From: Bradyrhizobium sp. STM 3843 | GTDB taxonomy: Bacteria > Pseudomonadota > Alphaproteobacteria > Rhizobiales > Xanthobacteraceae | NCBI RefSeq assembly: GCF_000239815.1 | Contig: NZ_CAFK01000299.1 | Span: 62,001 to 126,000, forward strand | DNA: 64,000 nt | Direction of reading: 5' to 3' | Shown: piece by piece, positions 35,591 to 43,746 of the stretch | Layout: every line of letters starts with the position of its first letter | How positions within the stretch are numbered: the first letter of the stretch is position 1 | The notes under the pieces: model-generated | Told to the model about the DNA's origin: nothing | Databases searched by the model: none | Seen by the model: the letters and a program-made list of their open reading frames with translations, nothing else | Position numbers and translations under genes: made by a program

Positions 35591-36919
35591 TTACTCCGCG
35601 GCTTGCTGAGCGGGCGCCGGCCAGCGAATGGCCGATTTCAACTGCTCCTGATACGCCTCCAGCCAATCGATTTCCGCATCGGCATAGAACGAACCGGCGC
35701 GCGCCTTCCAGAACACCTCGGTGTCGTCGACCCCGGGCGGCACAGTGCCATTCTCGGCGAAGGCGCGTGCCACATTGAGCAGCCGGCGGCGCGTGCGCGA
35801 GATCATGATATCGCTTGGCGCAAGATGCTCTTTGGTGTGATCGACGATCGGCCCCATGCTCTCGGTGACGGCCTGATCCTGCATCACGATGTTGCGGATG
35901 CCGGAATAGATCAGGTTGCTGCGCATCGCCTCGCGGTCGATCTGCCAGTCGTTGCCGGCGTTCTGCACCGGCCGCCAGCGCCCGAACCAATCAGTGCTAT
36001 TGGGAAGATACTCCAGAGGGTCCGCACCACCGATACCGCCGCCCGACTTCAGTTTCGACGTCGAATAGGTCGCGCCCTTGGCTCGGCCGCCATAGATCGA
36101 GATCAGCATCGTATGGGTGTCGTCCATGGGCACCCATGCCTTCGCCACAACGTGATCGGAGAAGTCCGCGTTCGGCGTCTGCGTCCAGAACGGGAGAGAA
36201 AAGTGCGCCATGCGCCAGTGCATTCTGCCGTCGGGGTCGGGCCGGTAAGCGCCGTACATCGTGCCCCATTCAGTGTCGGCAATCTTGTACTCCGGGGCGC
36301 GATTGGCCACGGTATGGCGAGCCGGATGCCCCTCCTCGAAGTCCTCCGCCTTGATATGGCCAGCATGGAGAAAACCAAAATGCGAGGTGTCGATATCGCC
36401 CTCCAGGCCCTGCAGCCAGTTGGCCTCGCGCTGCAGCATCGTGATGGTCAGGTCCTGCTCGGGGACAAACAGGGCTTCATGCATCGGCAGCGGAGGTGCT
36501 TCGGCGCGCGAGCCCATATAGACCCAGATCAGCCCTGCCTGCTCCCTGACCCGGTAGCTCTTGGCGCGCACCTTCTCCTTGAAATCCTGCGGCGGCGGAA
36601 CGTTCGGCATCTCCAGGCAGTGGCCATCGACGTCAAACTTCCAGCCATGATAGACGCAACGGATTCCATTTTCCTCGTTACGGCCAAGGAACAACGAGGT
36701 GCGGCGGTGCGGACATTGATGATCGAGCACGCCGACCCGGCCTGCGCTGTCACGGAACGCGATCAGCGCCTCCCCGAGCAGCATCAGCCGCATCGGGTCG
36801 CCATCGGCTTTCAACTCCGAGGAAAGCGCGGCCGGAATCCAGTACTGCCGCATCATCTCGCCCATGACCGTGCCCGGCCCGACGCGCGTCAAATCATGGC
36901 CATCCGTCGCCTTGGACAT
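35591..36919 (-). CDS. Rieske non-haem iron oxygenase, large subunit (phthalate dioxygenase family)
   Basis: A 442-residue oxygenase alpha subunit. The Rieske cluster boxes are CPHRRTSLFLGR (Cys69, His71) and CVYHGWKFD (Cys88, His91), and the mononuclear iron motif is GDIDTSHFGFLH (His180, His185) with a later acidic ligand in the NIVMQDQAVTE region. This order is that of phthalate 4,5-dioxygenase-like and demethylase-like enzymes, which act on aromatic carboxylates or ethers. ATG 36919 follows GGAGGAAAG. It heads the operon, with the MarR operator between it and the divergent marR gene. The reaction (dihydroxylation or O-demethylation) cannot be decided. Confidence 0.92.
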   Translation of the reverse strand: MSKATDGHDLTRVGPGTVMGEMMRQYWIPAALSSELKADGDPMRLMLLGEALIAFRDSAGRVGVLDHQCPHRRTSLFLGRNEENGIRCVYHGWKFDVDGHCLEMPNVPPPQDFKEKVRAKSYRVREQAGLIWVYMGSRAEAPPLPMHEALFVPEQDLTITMLQREANWLQGLEGDIDTSHFGFLHAGHIKAEDFEEGHPARHTVANRAPEYKIADTEWGTMYGAYRPDPDGRMHWRMAHFSLPFWTQTPNADFSDHVVAKAWVPMDDTHTMLISIYGGRAKGATYSTSKLKSGGGIGGADPLEYLPNSTDWFGRWRPVQNAGNDWQIDREAMRSNLIYSGIRNIVMQDQAVTESMGPIVDHTKEHLAPSDIMISRTRRRLLNVARAFAENGTVPPGVDDTEVFWKARAGSFYADAEIDWLEAYQEQLKSAIRWPAPAQQAAE

Positions 36920-36963
36920 GCTTTCCTCCCGATTTTTTTTGCGTGCGCTGCACGATTTCAAAT

Positions 36964-36982
36964 TAATTGCATTATGCAATTA
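36964..36982. promoter_or_regulatory. MarR-type operator, perfect 19-bp palindrome
   Basis: TAATTGCATTATGCAATTA is a perfect 9-1-9 inverted repeat located 45 bases upstream of the oxygenase start and 125 bases before the marR start. It has the size and AT-rich form of MarR operators. Confidence 0.75.
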
Positions 36983-37106
36983 TTTTGATCCACGTCAATG
37001 ACATCGCTGCTCTCGGGCGCGCGGCGCGCTCATTGAGACGCAAACCGGGCGTCGTTATAGTTTCCCGCGATCGCTGTCCACGAAGCCAAAGGAATGCTGC
37101 CAACCC

Positions 37107-37589
37107 ATGAAGAGCAAAGCCCCCATCATTCCGCTCGAACATTGGATTGGCTATCGGTTCAGTCGTATCGCAGCTCGCGTGGGCAACTACGTTGCTCAGA
37201 TGTATGTGGCCCGCCACGACCTGACGATGCCGGCGTGGCGCTGCCTTGCCGTCATCGCCCGGTATCAGCCGTTGACGGCGAAGGAGCTCGCGACGCTGAC
37301 GTCGACCGATGCCTTCAAGGTCACCCGCGCCATCGAACTATTGGTGCGCCGCAAGCTCATCCGGCGCGACGTCGACAAAGACGATAGACGTCGCGCAAGC
37401 CTCAGCCTCACGTCCGAGGGACGCACGGTCTACAAGGACGTCGAGAAGTTTACCATGCGTCTTGAGCAAGAGCTGACCGCCGAGTTTGACCAGGCCGAAA
37501 CTGCAATGTTGCGACAACTTCTCGATAAGCTCGATCGGCAGTTCGAGACCAGGATCGGCGTACATTCCTGGGAAAAGTTTCAAAAATAA
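37107..37589 (+). CDS. MarR family transcriptional regulator
   Basis: A 160-residue MarR protein: helices first, then the winged helix from about residue 45 (LAVIARYQPLTAKELATLTSTDAFKVTRAIELLVRRKLIRRDVDKDDRRRASLSLT, with the wing DKDDRR). ATG 37107 opens the frame. It is divergent from the aromatic operon across the perfect palindrome at 36964. The ligand is probably an aromatic substrate or intermediate, as in many MarR repressors of aromatic catabolism, but that is inference. Confidence 0.92.
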   Translation: MKSKAPIIPLEHWIGYRFSRIAARVGNYVAQMYVARHDLTMPAWRCLAVIARYQPLTAKELATLTSTDAFKVTRAIELLVRRKLIRRDVDKDDRRRASLSLTSEGRTVYKDVEKFTMRLEQELTAEFDQAETAMLRQLLDKLDRQFETRIGVHSWEKFQK

Positions 37590-37781
37590 GCGTGCGCAAG
37601 GTAGCCCATATCCACGGTTCCGCTCAACGTGTGCGAATCCAAGAGACCAATCAACATGCAAGACGGGTTCGAGCACGAAGATCGGATCGCACGAAAGCGA
37701 GTAATATCGGGTCTTCCCAAAGCTGCGAGCCTTCCGGCCATCGGGGACGAGATTTGAGGCGCGGCACGGCGTAGCGCTCCG

Positions 37782-38726
37782 TTAAATGGGGTGACTGGCC
37801 AGGAATGCGAGAATGAGACCCGCGATTTCATCGTTCTTCTCGTCGAGCGCGAAATGGCCGGCTTCGACCAAATGTATTTCAGCGTCTGGCAGGTCGCGCT
37901 TGTACGCCTCTGCCCCAGCGGCGATGAACGAGGGATCGTTCCGTCCCCAGACCACCAGGGTCGGCGGCTTGTGCTCCCGCAGCCACGCTTGCCATGCAGG
38001 ATATGAGGCGACATTCGTCCGGTAGTCGTAGAGCAAATCTGCCTGGATCTCGCGTTGGCCAACGCGCGACAGGTAGGCGTACTCATCGGTCCAGGTATCC
38101 GGGTTGTAACGGTCAGGATGCGAGGTGCCAAGCGTATGACGCTGTCCGGTCGCGGCCTGTGATACGAACGTGTCGAACACTTCAGGATGCGCCTTTGGAT
38201 CGGCCCAATACTGCGCGATGGCGGTCCACTTCGCGCCGAGGCCCTCTTTGTAGGCGTTTGCATTCTGGATGATGAGAGCCTGCACCCGCCCCGGATGCGT
38301 CAGGAGCATGCGGAAACCGATCGGCCCGCCATAGTCATGGAGGTAGAAGGCGCATTTGCTGATCTTGAGCTGATCGAGCAGGCCATTCGTCGTCGCCGCC
38401 AAATGATCGAAGGTGTACGCATAGGATGATGGCGGCGGAGCCTCGCTCTGACCGAACCCCGGAAAGTCCGGTGCCACCAGATGATAACGGGTGGCAAGCA
38501 AGGGAATGAGCGTATCGAACTCGCGCGAGGAGGACGGAAATCCGTGCAACAACACGATCGTTGGCGCATCCTTCGGACCGGCTTCGCGGTAGAAGATGCC
38601 GACGCCATCGACCGTCGCGCGGTGATAGGTCGTGGTTGCAGAGGTGGACTCCATGGGTGCGGCCTCCACAGCATGGGCAACGATCGAGGCGACCGCAGCT
38701 GCCACAACAGCGAGAATTTTCATCAT
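37782..38726 (-). CDS. Secreted alpha/beta hydrolase (epoxide hydrolase/dehalogenase-like)
   Basis: A 314-residue hydrolase with an N-terminal signal peptide (MMKILAVVAAAVASIVAHAVEA). HGFPSSS supplies the oxyanion loop, HDYGGPIG the nucleophile elbow with Asp131, NDPSF the acid region and EAGHFAL the catalytic His. An aspartate nucleophile is characteristic of epoxide hydrolases and haloalkane dehalogenases. It is closely similar to the non-secreted hydrolase at 41148-42032. Convergent with marR. Substrate unknown. Confidence 0.88.
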   Translation of the reverse strand: MMKILAVVAAAVASIVAHAVEAAPMESTSATTTYHRATVDGVGIFYREAGPKDAPTIVLLHGFPSSSREFDTLIPLLATRYHLVAPDFPGFGQSEAPPPSSYAYTFDHLAATTNGLLDQLKISKCAFYLHDYGGPIGFRMLLTHPGRVQALIIQNANAYKEGLGAKWTAIAQYWADPKAHPEVFDTFVSQAATGQRHTLGTSHPDRYNPDTWTDEYAYLSRVGQREIQADLLYDYRTNVASYPAWQAWLREHKPPTLVVWGRNDPSFIAAGAEAYKRDLPDAEIHLVEAGHFALDEKNDEIAGLILAFLASHPI

Positions 38727-38774
38727 TGTATTCCTTCCTCGTCAACTCGCTTTCATTGGATTGCTGCATGCGAG

Positions 38775-39209
38775 CTATGAGCTGAGCTGCGCGCCGTCGC
38801 TGCCACTGGCGTGCCGCTGCTGCATGGCCCGATCAATCAACAGCGTATCCGTATACATGTCGAAACGAGCGAGCTTGCCGTCGGCAACGCGCCAGACATG
38901 CGCGAAGGGTGCGCGCATAGCCCTGCCCGTCGCCTTGTTGACCCCGGAATAGGCACCGAGGCTGACGACGCGATCCCCTTCAACGATGAAATCGTCAGCA
39001 ACGGCGGAGAAATTGTCCCAGTCGCGCGCCAGCGGGACCAGCAGCTTATTGAGGACGTCTTGCGGGTGGCGCCAGGTGCCGCTGTAATAGGGAAAGCCCT
39101 CGGCCTCGGTCCAGTGCAGATCGGCATGTAACAAGCTTACAACCGCAGTTGCGTCGGCCCGTGATACGGCGTCGTAAAAGGCTCGGACGGTTTGAACTGC
39201 TTTGCTCAT
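38775..39209 (-). CDS. SnoaL-like / nuclear transport factor 2 fold protein
   Basis: A 144-residue protein of the SnoaL/ketosteroid-isomerase-like cone fold: VRAFYDAVSRADATAVVSLLHADLHWTEAEGFPYYSG, then VEGDRVVSLGAYSG and FAHVWRVADGKLARFDMYTDT. These match the small-molecule-binding family often found beside oxidoreductases. It lies 48 bases upstream of the secreted hydrolase and 34 bases after the MFS gene on the same strand, so it may share their transcript. Confidence 0.78.
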   Translation of the reverse strand: MSKAVQTVRAFYDAVSRADATAVVSLLHADLHWTEAEGFPYYSGTWRHPQDVLNKLLVPLARDWDNFSAVADDFIVEGDRVVSLGAYSGVNKATGRAMRAPFAHVWRVADGKLARFDMYTDTLLIDRAMQQRHASGSDGAQLSS

Positions 39210-39243
39210 GGATTGTTGTTCCTTTTGGCTGACGACATGAATG

Positions 39244-40425
39244 TCAGATCGAGGCAGAGAGCCTTATCGAGCGTGAGACATTTGCGGCTGCGATGCGGCT
39301 TGTTGCGAGCTCGGCTACGATGAGTGCGATGACAGCCAATCCAGCCCCTATGATTCCGAGGTTATGCGCGCCGAGGACTTGGATTCCCGCAGCACCGACA
39401 ACGCCGGCGGCGGAGATGCCGAAGAAGGAGCCTGCCGTGTTGAGGCCCAACAGCACCGGCGCGATCGACGGCGCGAGACCAACCAGCCGATGCTGCTGCG
39501 GCACCAGCAGCCCCCAACCGGCGGCGCCCCAGATCACGATCGCGGGCACAGCGGTCCAAAGCTCCCTGCCGGTCCACGGCATCAGCGCGCTGTCGATCGC
39601 GAGCACGATCAACATCGTCAGGATCACCTTGCGCGAGCCGATCCGATCGATCAGCCGTCCGGAGGCGAGGTTCGCGAAGGTGCCGGCCGCCCCCCACAAC
39701 ACAAGCAGCGCTCCCAGCACCACGGCGTTTCCGCCGATCGCACGGTCGAAAGCGACGGCGAAGTAGGTGTAGACCGTGAATATTCCGGTCAGACCAAGAA
39801 AGGTCGTCGCGAGCGTCAATCCGACACGCACATCGGCGAGCGGCGCGAGGCGCTGGCTCAAGGAGACCGCCGGGGGCAGCGGCACGTCGGTCAGGAAGAC
39901 CCAGACGCCGAGGCCGGCAACGGTGCCGAGAGCGGCCACGAAGGCCATGGTCCAACGCCAGTCGCCGAGGCCGCCGATGACGGCGCCGGTCGGAGAGCCG
40001 AGCGCGGTGGACAGGGTGAGCCCGGCGACGACGACGGAAAGAGCAAAGCCTCGCCGCTCAGCGGGAACGAGCATAGCGGCCGATCCCGTGGCCGTCGGCG
40101 AGAACATCGCCGCGCCCAGACCAGCGAAAGCCCGTGCCAACAGTGCGATCCCGAAACTCGGAGCCACTGCAGTTGCCAGGTTGGCGAGCACGAAGATAGC
40201 GGCCCCCGAAAGAAGGAGGCGCTTGCGCGGTATCGCCGCTGCGATCGCGGCAATGGTCGGCGAGAGCAAGGCGAAGGTGACCGAATACACGGTTGTCATT
40301 TGGCCAGCGGCTCCGATGCTCACATCGAAAGCGCGCGAGATTTCCGGCAGCACGCCGGCAACGACATAGCTGTCCGTGCCAAGCGCAAACATGCCGATCG
40401 CCAATACCAGGAGGCGGCGGTCCAT
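39244..40425 (-). CDS. MFS transporter, DHA1 drug-efflux type
   Basis: A 393-residue protein with about twelve transmembrane segments. The opening MDRRLLVLAIGMFALGTDSYVVAGVLPEISRAFDVSIGAAGQ is typical of the DHA1/AraJ-like efflux group, and the GAIAAAIPRKRLLL region matches the first cytoplasmic loop motif. A drug/sugar exporter is likely; the substrate is unknown. It is part of a minus-strand run with azoreductase upstream and SnoaL-like and hydrolase genes downstream, so it may remove toxic products. Confidence 0.85.
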   Translation of the reverse strand: MDRRLLVLAIGMFALGTDSYVVAGVLPEISRAFDVSIGAAGQMTTVYSVTFALLSPTIAAIAAAIPRKRLLLSGAAIFVLANLATAVAPSFGIALLARAFAGLGAAMFSPTATGSAAMLVPAERRGFALSVVVAGLTLSTALGSPTGAVIGGLGDWRWTMAFVAALGTVAGLGVWVFLTDVPLPPAVSLSQRLAPLADVRVGLTLATTFLGLTGIFTVYTYFAVAFDRAIGGNAVVLGALLVLWGAAGTFANLASGRLIDRIGSRKVILTMLIVLAIDSALMPWTGRELWTAVPAIVIWGAAGWGLLVPQQHRLVGLAPSIAPVLLGLNTAGSFFGISAAGVVGAAGIQVLGAHNLGIIGAGLAVIALIVAELATSRIAAANVSRSIRLSASI

Positions 40426-40451
40426 GGTTATTCTCCTCGATTTTCGCTGTG

Positions 40452-41081
40452 TCAGGCGCGAGCCGCGAGGAACCGAGCTATCGCTGCGGCGGCCTCGAAG
40501 CTGCCCTCGGGATCTGGGTTGAGAATGGTTGGCTGGAAGCGGATCTCTTCGATGTCGGTGACGCCGGCTTGGTTCAGCCAGTCCCGCAGATAGGTCGAGT
40601 GATGGTCGACACCGAAGGCCGGAGATGGCATCGATGGGCCGAACGCACCGCTCGTCAGCGCCAGCACCGCTTTCTTGTGCTTCAGCAGTCCGACGTAACC
40701 CGTCTGAGGATCAAGGCTCCATAGCAGGCCTGGCTGATGAATCACGTCGATGTACTGTTTCAGGCGGTAGGGAATCCCGCCGTTCCACATCGGGACTGCG
40801 ATCAGATAGCGGTCCGCGGAGATGAAGCGCTCCGCAACCGCCGTGATCTCGTCCCAGGCGGTCTTCTGGCGGCCTTCCTGGGCCTGACCAGCGATGACCG
40901 CCATCTTCGCGGCGACCTTGTCACCGTCGAAGTCGGGAAGCTTTTCCTGCGCAAGGTCAAGTGTGTCGACGACAAGATCGGGAAACCGCTCGCGCAGCGC
41001 AGCTGCATAAACATCGGCGATAGCGCTGCTCTTGGAGGCGGCGCCGCGCGGCGAAGCTTTGATGTATAGCAATTTGGTCAT
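40452..41081 (-). CDS. azoR: FMN-dependent NADH-azoreductase
   Basis: A 209-residue flavodoxin-fold reductase. LLYIKASPRGAASKSSAIADVY is the FMN phosphate-binding start, and AVPMWNGGIPYRLKQYIDVIHQPG and ALTSGAFGPS are flavin-binding loops of the AzoR family. It reduces quinones and azo dyes with NAD(P)H. It lies between the MFS gene and the hydrolase at 41148, divergent from a LysR gene; azoreductase genes regulated by divergent LysR proteins are a common quinone-stress arrangement. Confidence 0.92.
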   Translation of the reverse strand: MTKLLYIKASPRGAASKSSAIADVYAAALRERFPDLVVDTLDLAQEKLPDFDGDKVAAKMAVIAGQAQEGRQKTAWDEITAVAERFISADRYLIAVPMWNGGIPYRLKQYIDVIHQPGLLWSLDPQTGYVGLLKHKKAVLALTSGAFGPSMPSPAFGVDHHSTYLRDWLNQAGVTDIEEIRFQPTILNPDPEGSFEAAAAIARFLAARA

Positions 41082-41147
41082 GGTCGAGGTTCTTGGTTGG
41101 AGGGGGTTTGATCGCAGATGGGCGACGGACGTCGACGACGGGCTCGC

Positions 41148-42032
41148 TCAGCCGGCGGCGGAATTGGCTTCGGGAACGAAGACCGTCTTGATCTCGGCGG
41201 CGACCTGCGGGGCGTTTTCGTCGAGCACAAAGTGGCCGGCATCGAGCCAGACCAGCTTCGCGTCGGGCAGATCATTCAGGTAGGCGCGCGCCCCCGGCGG
41301 GATGAAAAACGGGTCGTGCTTGCCCCAGACGATCAGCGTCTTCGGTCGGTGCGCGCGGAAAGACGCCTGCCATTCGGGATAAAGCGCGACGTTGGTCTTG
41401 TAGTTCTCGAGCAGATCGATCTGGTAGTCCTGCGTGCCCGGACGATCGAGCAGCGCCTGGTCGAGAATCCAGTTGTCCGGGTTGATCGCTTCGGGATCGC
41501 TGGCCCCGACCAGCCACTGAAATTTAGTGCCTTCCAGGCTGACGAACTCGCGCGCAGCCTTTTCCGTTTCCGGCGTACGGTTCTCCCAGAGCGGCAGCAG
41601 CACCTTTTTGGGCGCATCACCGACGCCTTCGATGTAGGCGTTGGCATTCTGGATGATGAAGCCCCTCACCCGCTCGGGGGCTCGCGTGAACAGGCGGAAG
41701 CCGATCGGCCCGCCATAGTCCTGCATGTAGAGAATGTACGAATCGAGCTTCAACACCTCGATCAGGCCGGCGACATGAGACGCCAGGTTGTCGAAGCTGT
41801 AGGTGAACGCATCCCGCGACGGCGCGTCCGAATGACCGAAGCCGACGTAATCAGGCGCGATCAGATGGAAGCGGTCGGAGAGCAGCGGCATCAGGTCGCG
41901 GAACATCTGGCTGCTGGTCGGCAGGCCATGAAGCAGCAGAATGGTGGGCGCGGAAGGGTCGCCGGCCTCTCGGTAGAAGATCTTGTGGCCTTTTACGGTT
42001 GCGCTGCGGTGGTGGGCGCGGGTCGTGGTCAT
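41148..42032 (-). CDS. Cytosolic alpha/beta hydrolase (epoxide hydrolase/dehalogenase-like)
   Basis: A 294-residue paralog of the secreted hydrolase at 37782, without a signal peptide. HGLPTSS is the oxyanion loop, QDYGGPIG has Asp105 as nucleophile, KHDPFF is the acid region and DAGHFVL gives the His. An aspartate nucleophile suggests epoxide hydrolase or haloalkane dehalogenase activity. It is divergent from LysR (42159) and heads the minus-strand run that includes azoR and the MFS transporter. Confidence 0.88.
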   Translation of the reverse strand: MTTTRAHHRSATVKGHKIFYREAGDPSAPTILLLHGLPTSSQMFRDLMPLLSDRFHLIAPDYVGFGHSDAPSRDAFTYSFDNLASHVAGLIEVLKLDSYILYMQDYGGPIGFRLFTRAPERVRGFIIQNANAYIEGVGDAPKKVLLPLWENRTPETEKAAREFVSLEGTKFQWLVGASDPEAINPDNWILDQALLDRPGTQDYQIDLLENYKTNVALYPEWQASFRAHRPKTLIVWGKHDPFFIPPGARAYLNDLPDAKLVWLDAGHFVLDENAPQVAAEIKTVFVPEANSAAG

Positions 42033-42158
42033 CGGTCTCTCCTCGACGGTTCGGACGCCGCGGGCAGTCTGTGTGGCGCCGCCCTGTCGTTTATGCCTTC
42101 CAAAAATTTGCGGCAGTCGCTAAGTTTGGGAGGAAACCTCTCGCTTTATGGAAGCCCA

Positions 42159-43064
42159 TTGGATCGCCTGGACGCCATGTCGGTGCTGCTTGCGGCGGCG
42201 GAGAGCGGCAGCCTCTCGAAAGCGAGCCGCGATCTCCGGCTTCCGCTGGCGACGGTCAGTCGCAAAGTCGCGGAGCTTGAGGCATACCTGAATGCAACCT
42301 TGCTGATCCGATCCGCAAAGGGGCTGGAGCTGACGCCGGCGGGCCGGTCCTATGTCAGCGCCGCTAAGGCGATCCTCGAGCAGGTGACCGAAGCCGAGCG
42401 CGCAGCCGCGGGCGAATACACCGAGCCGAAGGGGGACTTGGTGGTCACCGCGCCGATCATGTTCGGACGGTTGCATGTGCTGCCGGTGGTGACACGCTTC
42501 CTGGCTGCGTACCCCGACGTTTCCGTTGGGCTGGTCATGACCGATCGGGTCGCGCACTTCCTGGATGATCAGGTCGATGTCGCGCTGCGGATCGGCCCTC
42601 TACCGGATTCGAGCCTGATCGCGACGCGTTTGGGCACGGTGCGACACGTGATTTGCGCAAGTCCCGACTATCTCGCTGCGAACGGCATCCCATCCACGCC
42701 CGACGACCTCGCACGGCACAGCGTGATTTCGTTTCAGAGCGTGTCGGTGTTGAGTTCCTGGGATTTCGTGTCCGAAGGCGCCGAGATCACGGCCTCATTC
42801 CGCTCGCGTCTCAGCGTGAACACGATTGATGCGGCGATCGACGCTGGGCTGTCTGGGGCAGGCCTGGTCCGCGCGGTGTCCTACCAGATCGTCGACTACG
42901 TCCGCAGCGGCCGGCTCAAACTCGTCCTCGAATCCTTCGAGCCTGCGCCACGCCCCGTGCATCTCGTCTACGACACACAGAACCGGCTGCCCTTAAAGCT
43001 GCGCGCTTTCGTCGATTTCGTTGTCCCGCGCATGCGCGAGCGATTGATAGACGCAGCTCTTTAG
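42159..43064 (+). CDS. LysR-type transcriptional regulator (divergent from hydrolase-azoR operon)
   Basis: A LysR protein of about 301 residues. The helix-turn-helix is MSVLLAAAESGSLSKASRDLRLPLATVSRKVAELE, the effector domain has GDLVVTAPIMFGRLHVLPVVTRFLAAYP, typical of the DhaR/TdcA/GstR group. The start is uncertain: a TTG at 42159 gives LDRLDAMSVLL, but GGGAGGA is 24 bases upstream, and ATGs at 42177 and 42092 are possible; the ATG at 42148 is out of frame. The open frame runs far upstream (to 41118) only because the antisense hydrolase strand lacks stops. It probably regulates the divergent hydrolase, azoR and MFS genes. Confidence 0.9.
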   Translation: MDRLDAMSVLLAAAESGSLSKASRDLRLPLATVSRKVAELEAYLNATLLIRSAKGLELTPAGRSYVSAAKAILEQVTEAERAAAGEYTEPKGDLVVTAPIMFGRLHVLPVVTRFLAAYPDVSVGLVMTDRVAHFLDDQVDVALRIGPLPDSSLIATRLGTVRHVICASPDYLAANGIPSTPDDLARHSVISFQSVSVLSSWDFVSEGAEITASFRSRLSVNTIDAAIDAGLSGAGLVRAVSYQIVDYVRSGRLKLVLESFEPAPRPVHLVYDTQNRLPLKLRAFVDFVVPRMRERLIDAAL

Positions 43065-43223
43065 AGATCCGGACGGAGAATGCAATTCATGCCCGGAGTC
43101 TCGACCGCGATCATCAGAAGCACGATATCTTATCCAATCTTCCGCATGACGCAGTTCGCAGCAGTGGGAGCGGGGCTGAGATGCTACGCCGCGAAAAGCG
43201 AATGTTGAGGGTTAGTTGTCGCT

Positions 43224-43682
43224 TTAGAACATGCCGTTCGGGTTTGCAGCGGGTACGTTCGGCGCATACCAATTGGCGGCGCTTTTTGGAGTGCCCACGA
43301 CCTGCAACACGTCCCAGTGCTCGATGGCCTTTCCATCGGCGTCCATTCTGAACATGTCGACCCCGGCGATGCCGGTATCTTGCGGGTCGTCATTGAACAA
43401 ATTGCGGAAATTCACGTGCGACCAGACGTAATCACCAACAGCGATGATCTTGTGGACATCGACCCTGGCTCGCATACGCTCGTTGATGATTTGAGCGAAG
43501 AACTTTCCAAGGGAGTCTGCACCATCTGGAATGAGCGGATTATGCTGGATGTAAGCAGGCGCCATGAACCTTGCTGCCCCCTCCTCCGGTTTCCCTTTGT
43601 TGATCATCAGATCATACATTCCGAGGATGTTATCCTTGTTCCTGATAGCGCGGTCATCTTTGAGATCGACAATAACGAGCAT
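43224..43682 (-). CDS. SnoaL-like polyketide cyclase family protein
   Basis: A 152-residue SnoaL-like protein: NILGMYDLMINKGKPEEGAARFMAPAYIQHNPLIPDG is the family opening (His and Asn conserved), followed by HKIIAVGDYVWSHVNFRN and VDMFRMDADGKAIEHWDVLQVV. This group often occurs near LysR-regulated detoxification genes. It is followed by a gap of about 60 bases from the SDR upstream on the same strand; co-transcription is likely. Function unknown. Confidence 0.82.
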   Translation of the reverse strand: MLVIVDLKDDRAIRNKDNILGMYDLMINKGKPEEGAARFMAPAYIQHNPLIPDGADSLGKFFAQIINERMRARVDVHKIIAVGDYVWSHVNFRNLFNDDPQDTGIAGVDMFRMDADGKAIEHWDVLQVVGTPKSAANWYAPNVPAANPNGMF

Positions 43683-43746
43683 GGGTTAGCTCCTCGGGTT
43701 TCTGTCATGGCGGCTGTGATAGCGATCCGACGAGCGGATCAATTTG

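Noticed and set aside
36948..36990. Possible NodD or other box near the Rieske operon besides the MarR palindrome
   Set aside because: Nothing matches; the palindrome alone explains the AT-rich stretch.
41118..42158. Very long plus-strand open frame upstream of the LysR gene at 42159
   Set aside because: It is antisense to the alpha/beta hydrolase gene and has a composition typical of a shadow frame; only its last part is the real LysR protein.
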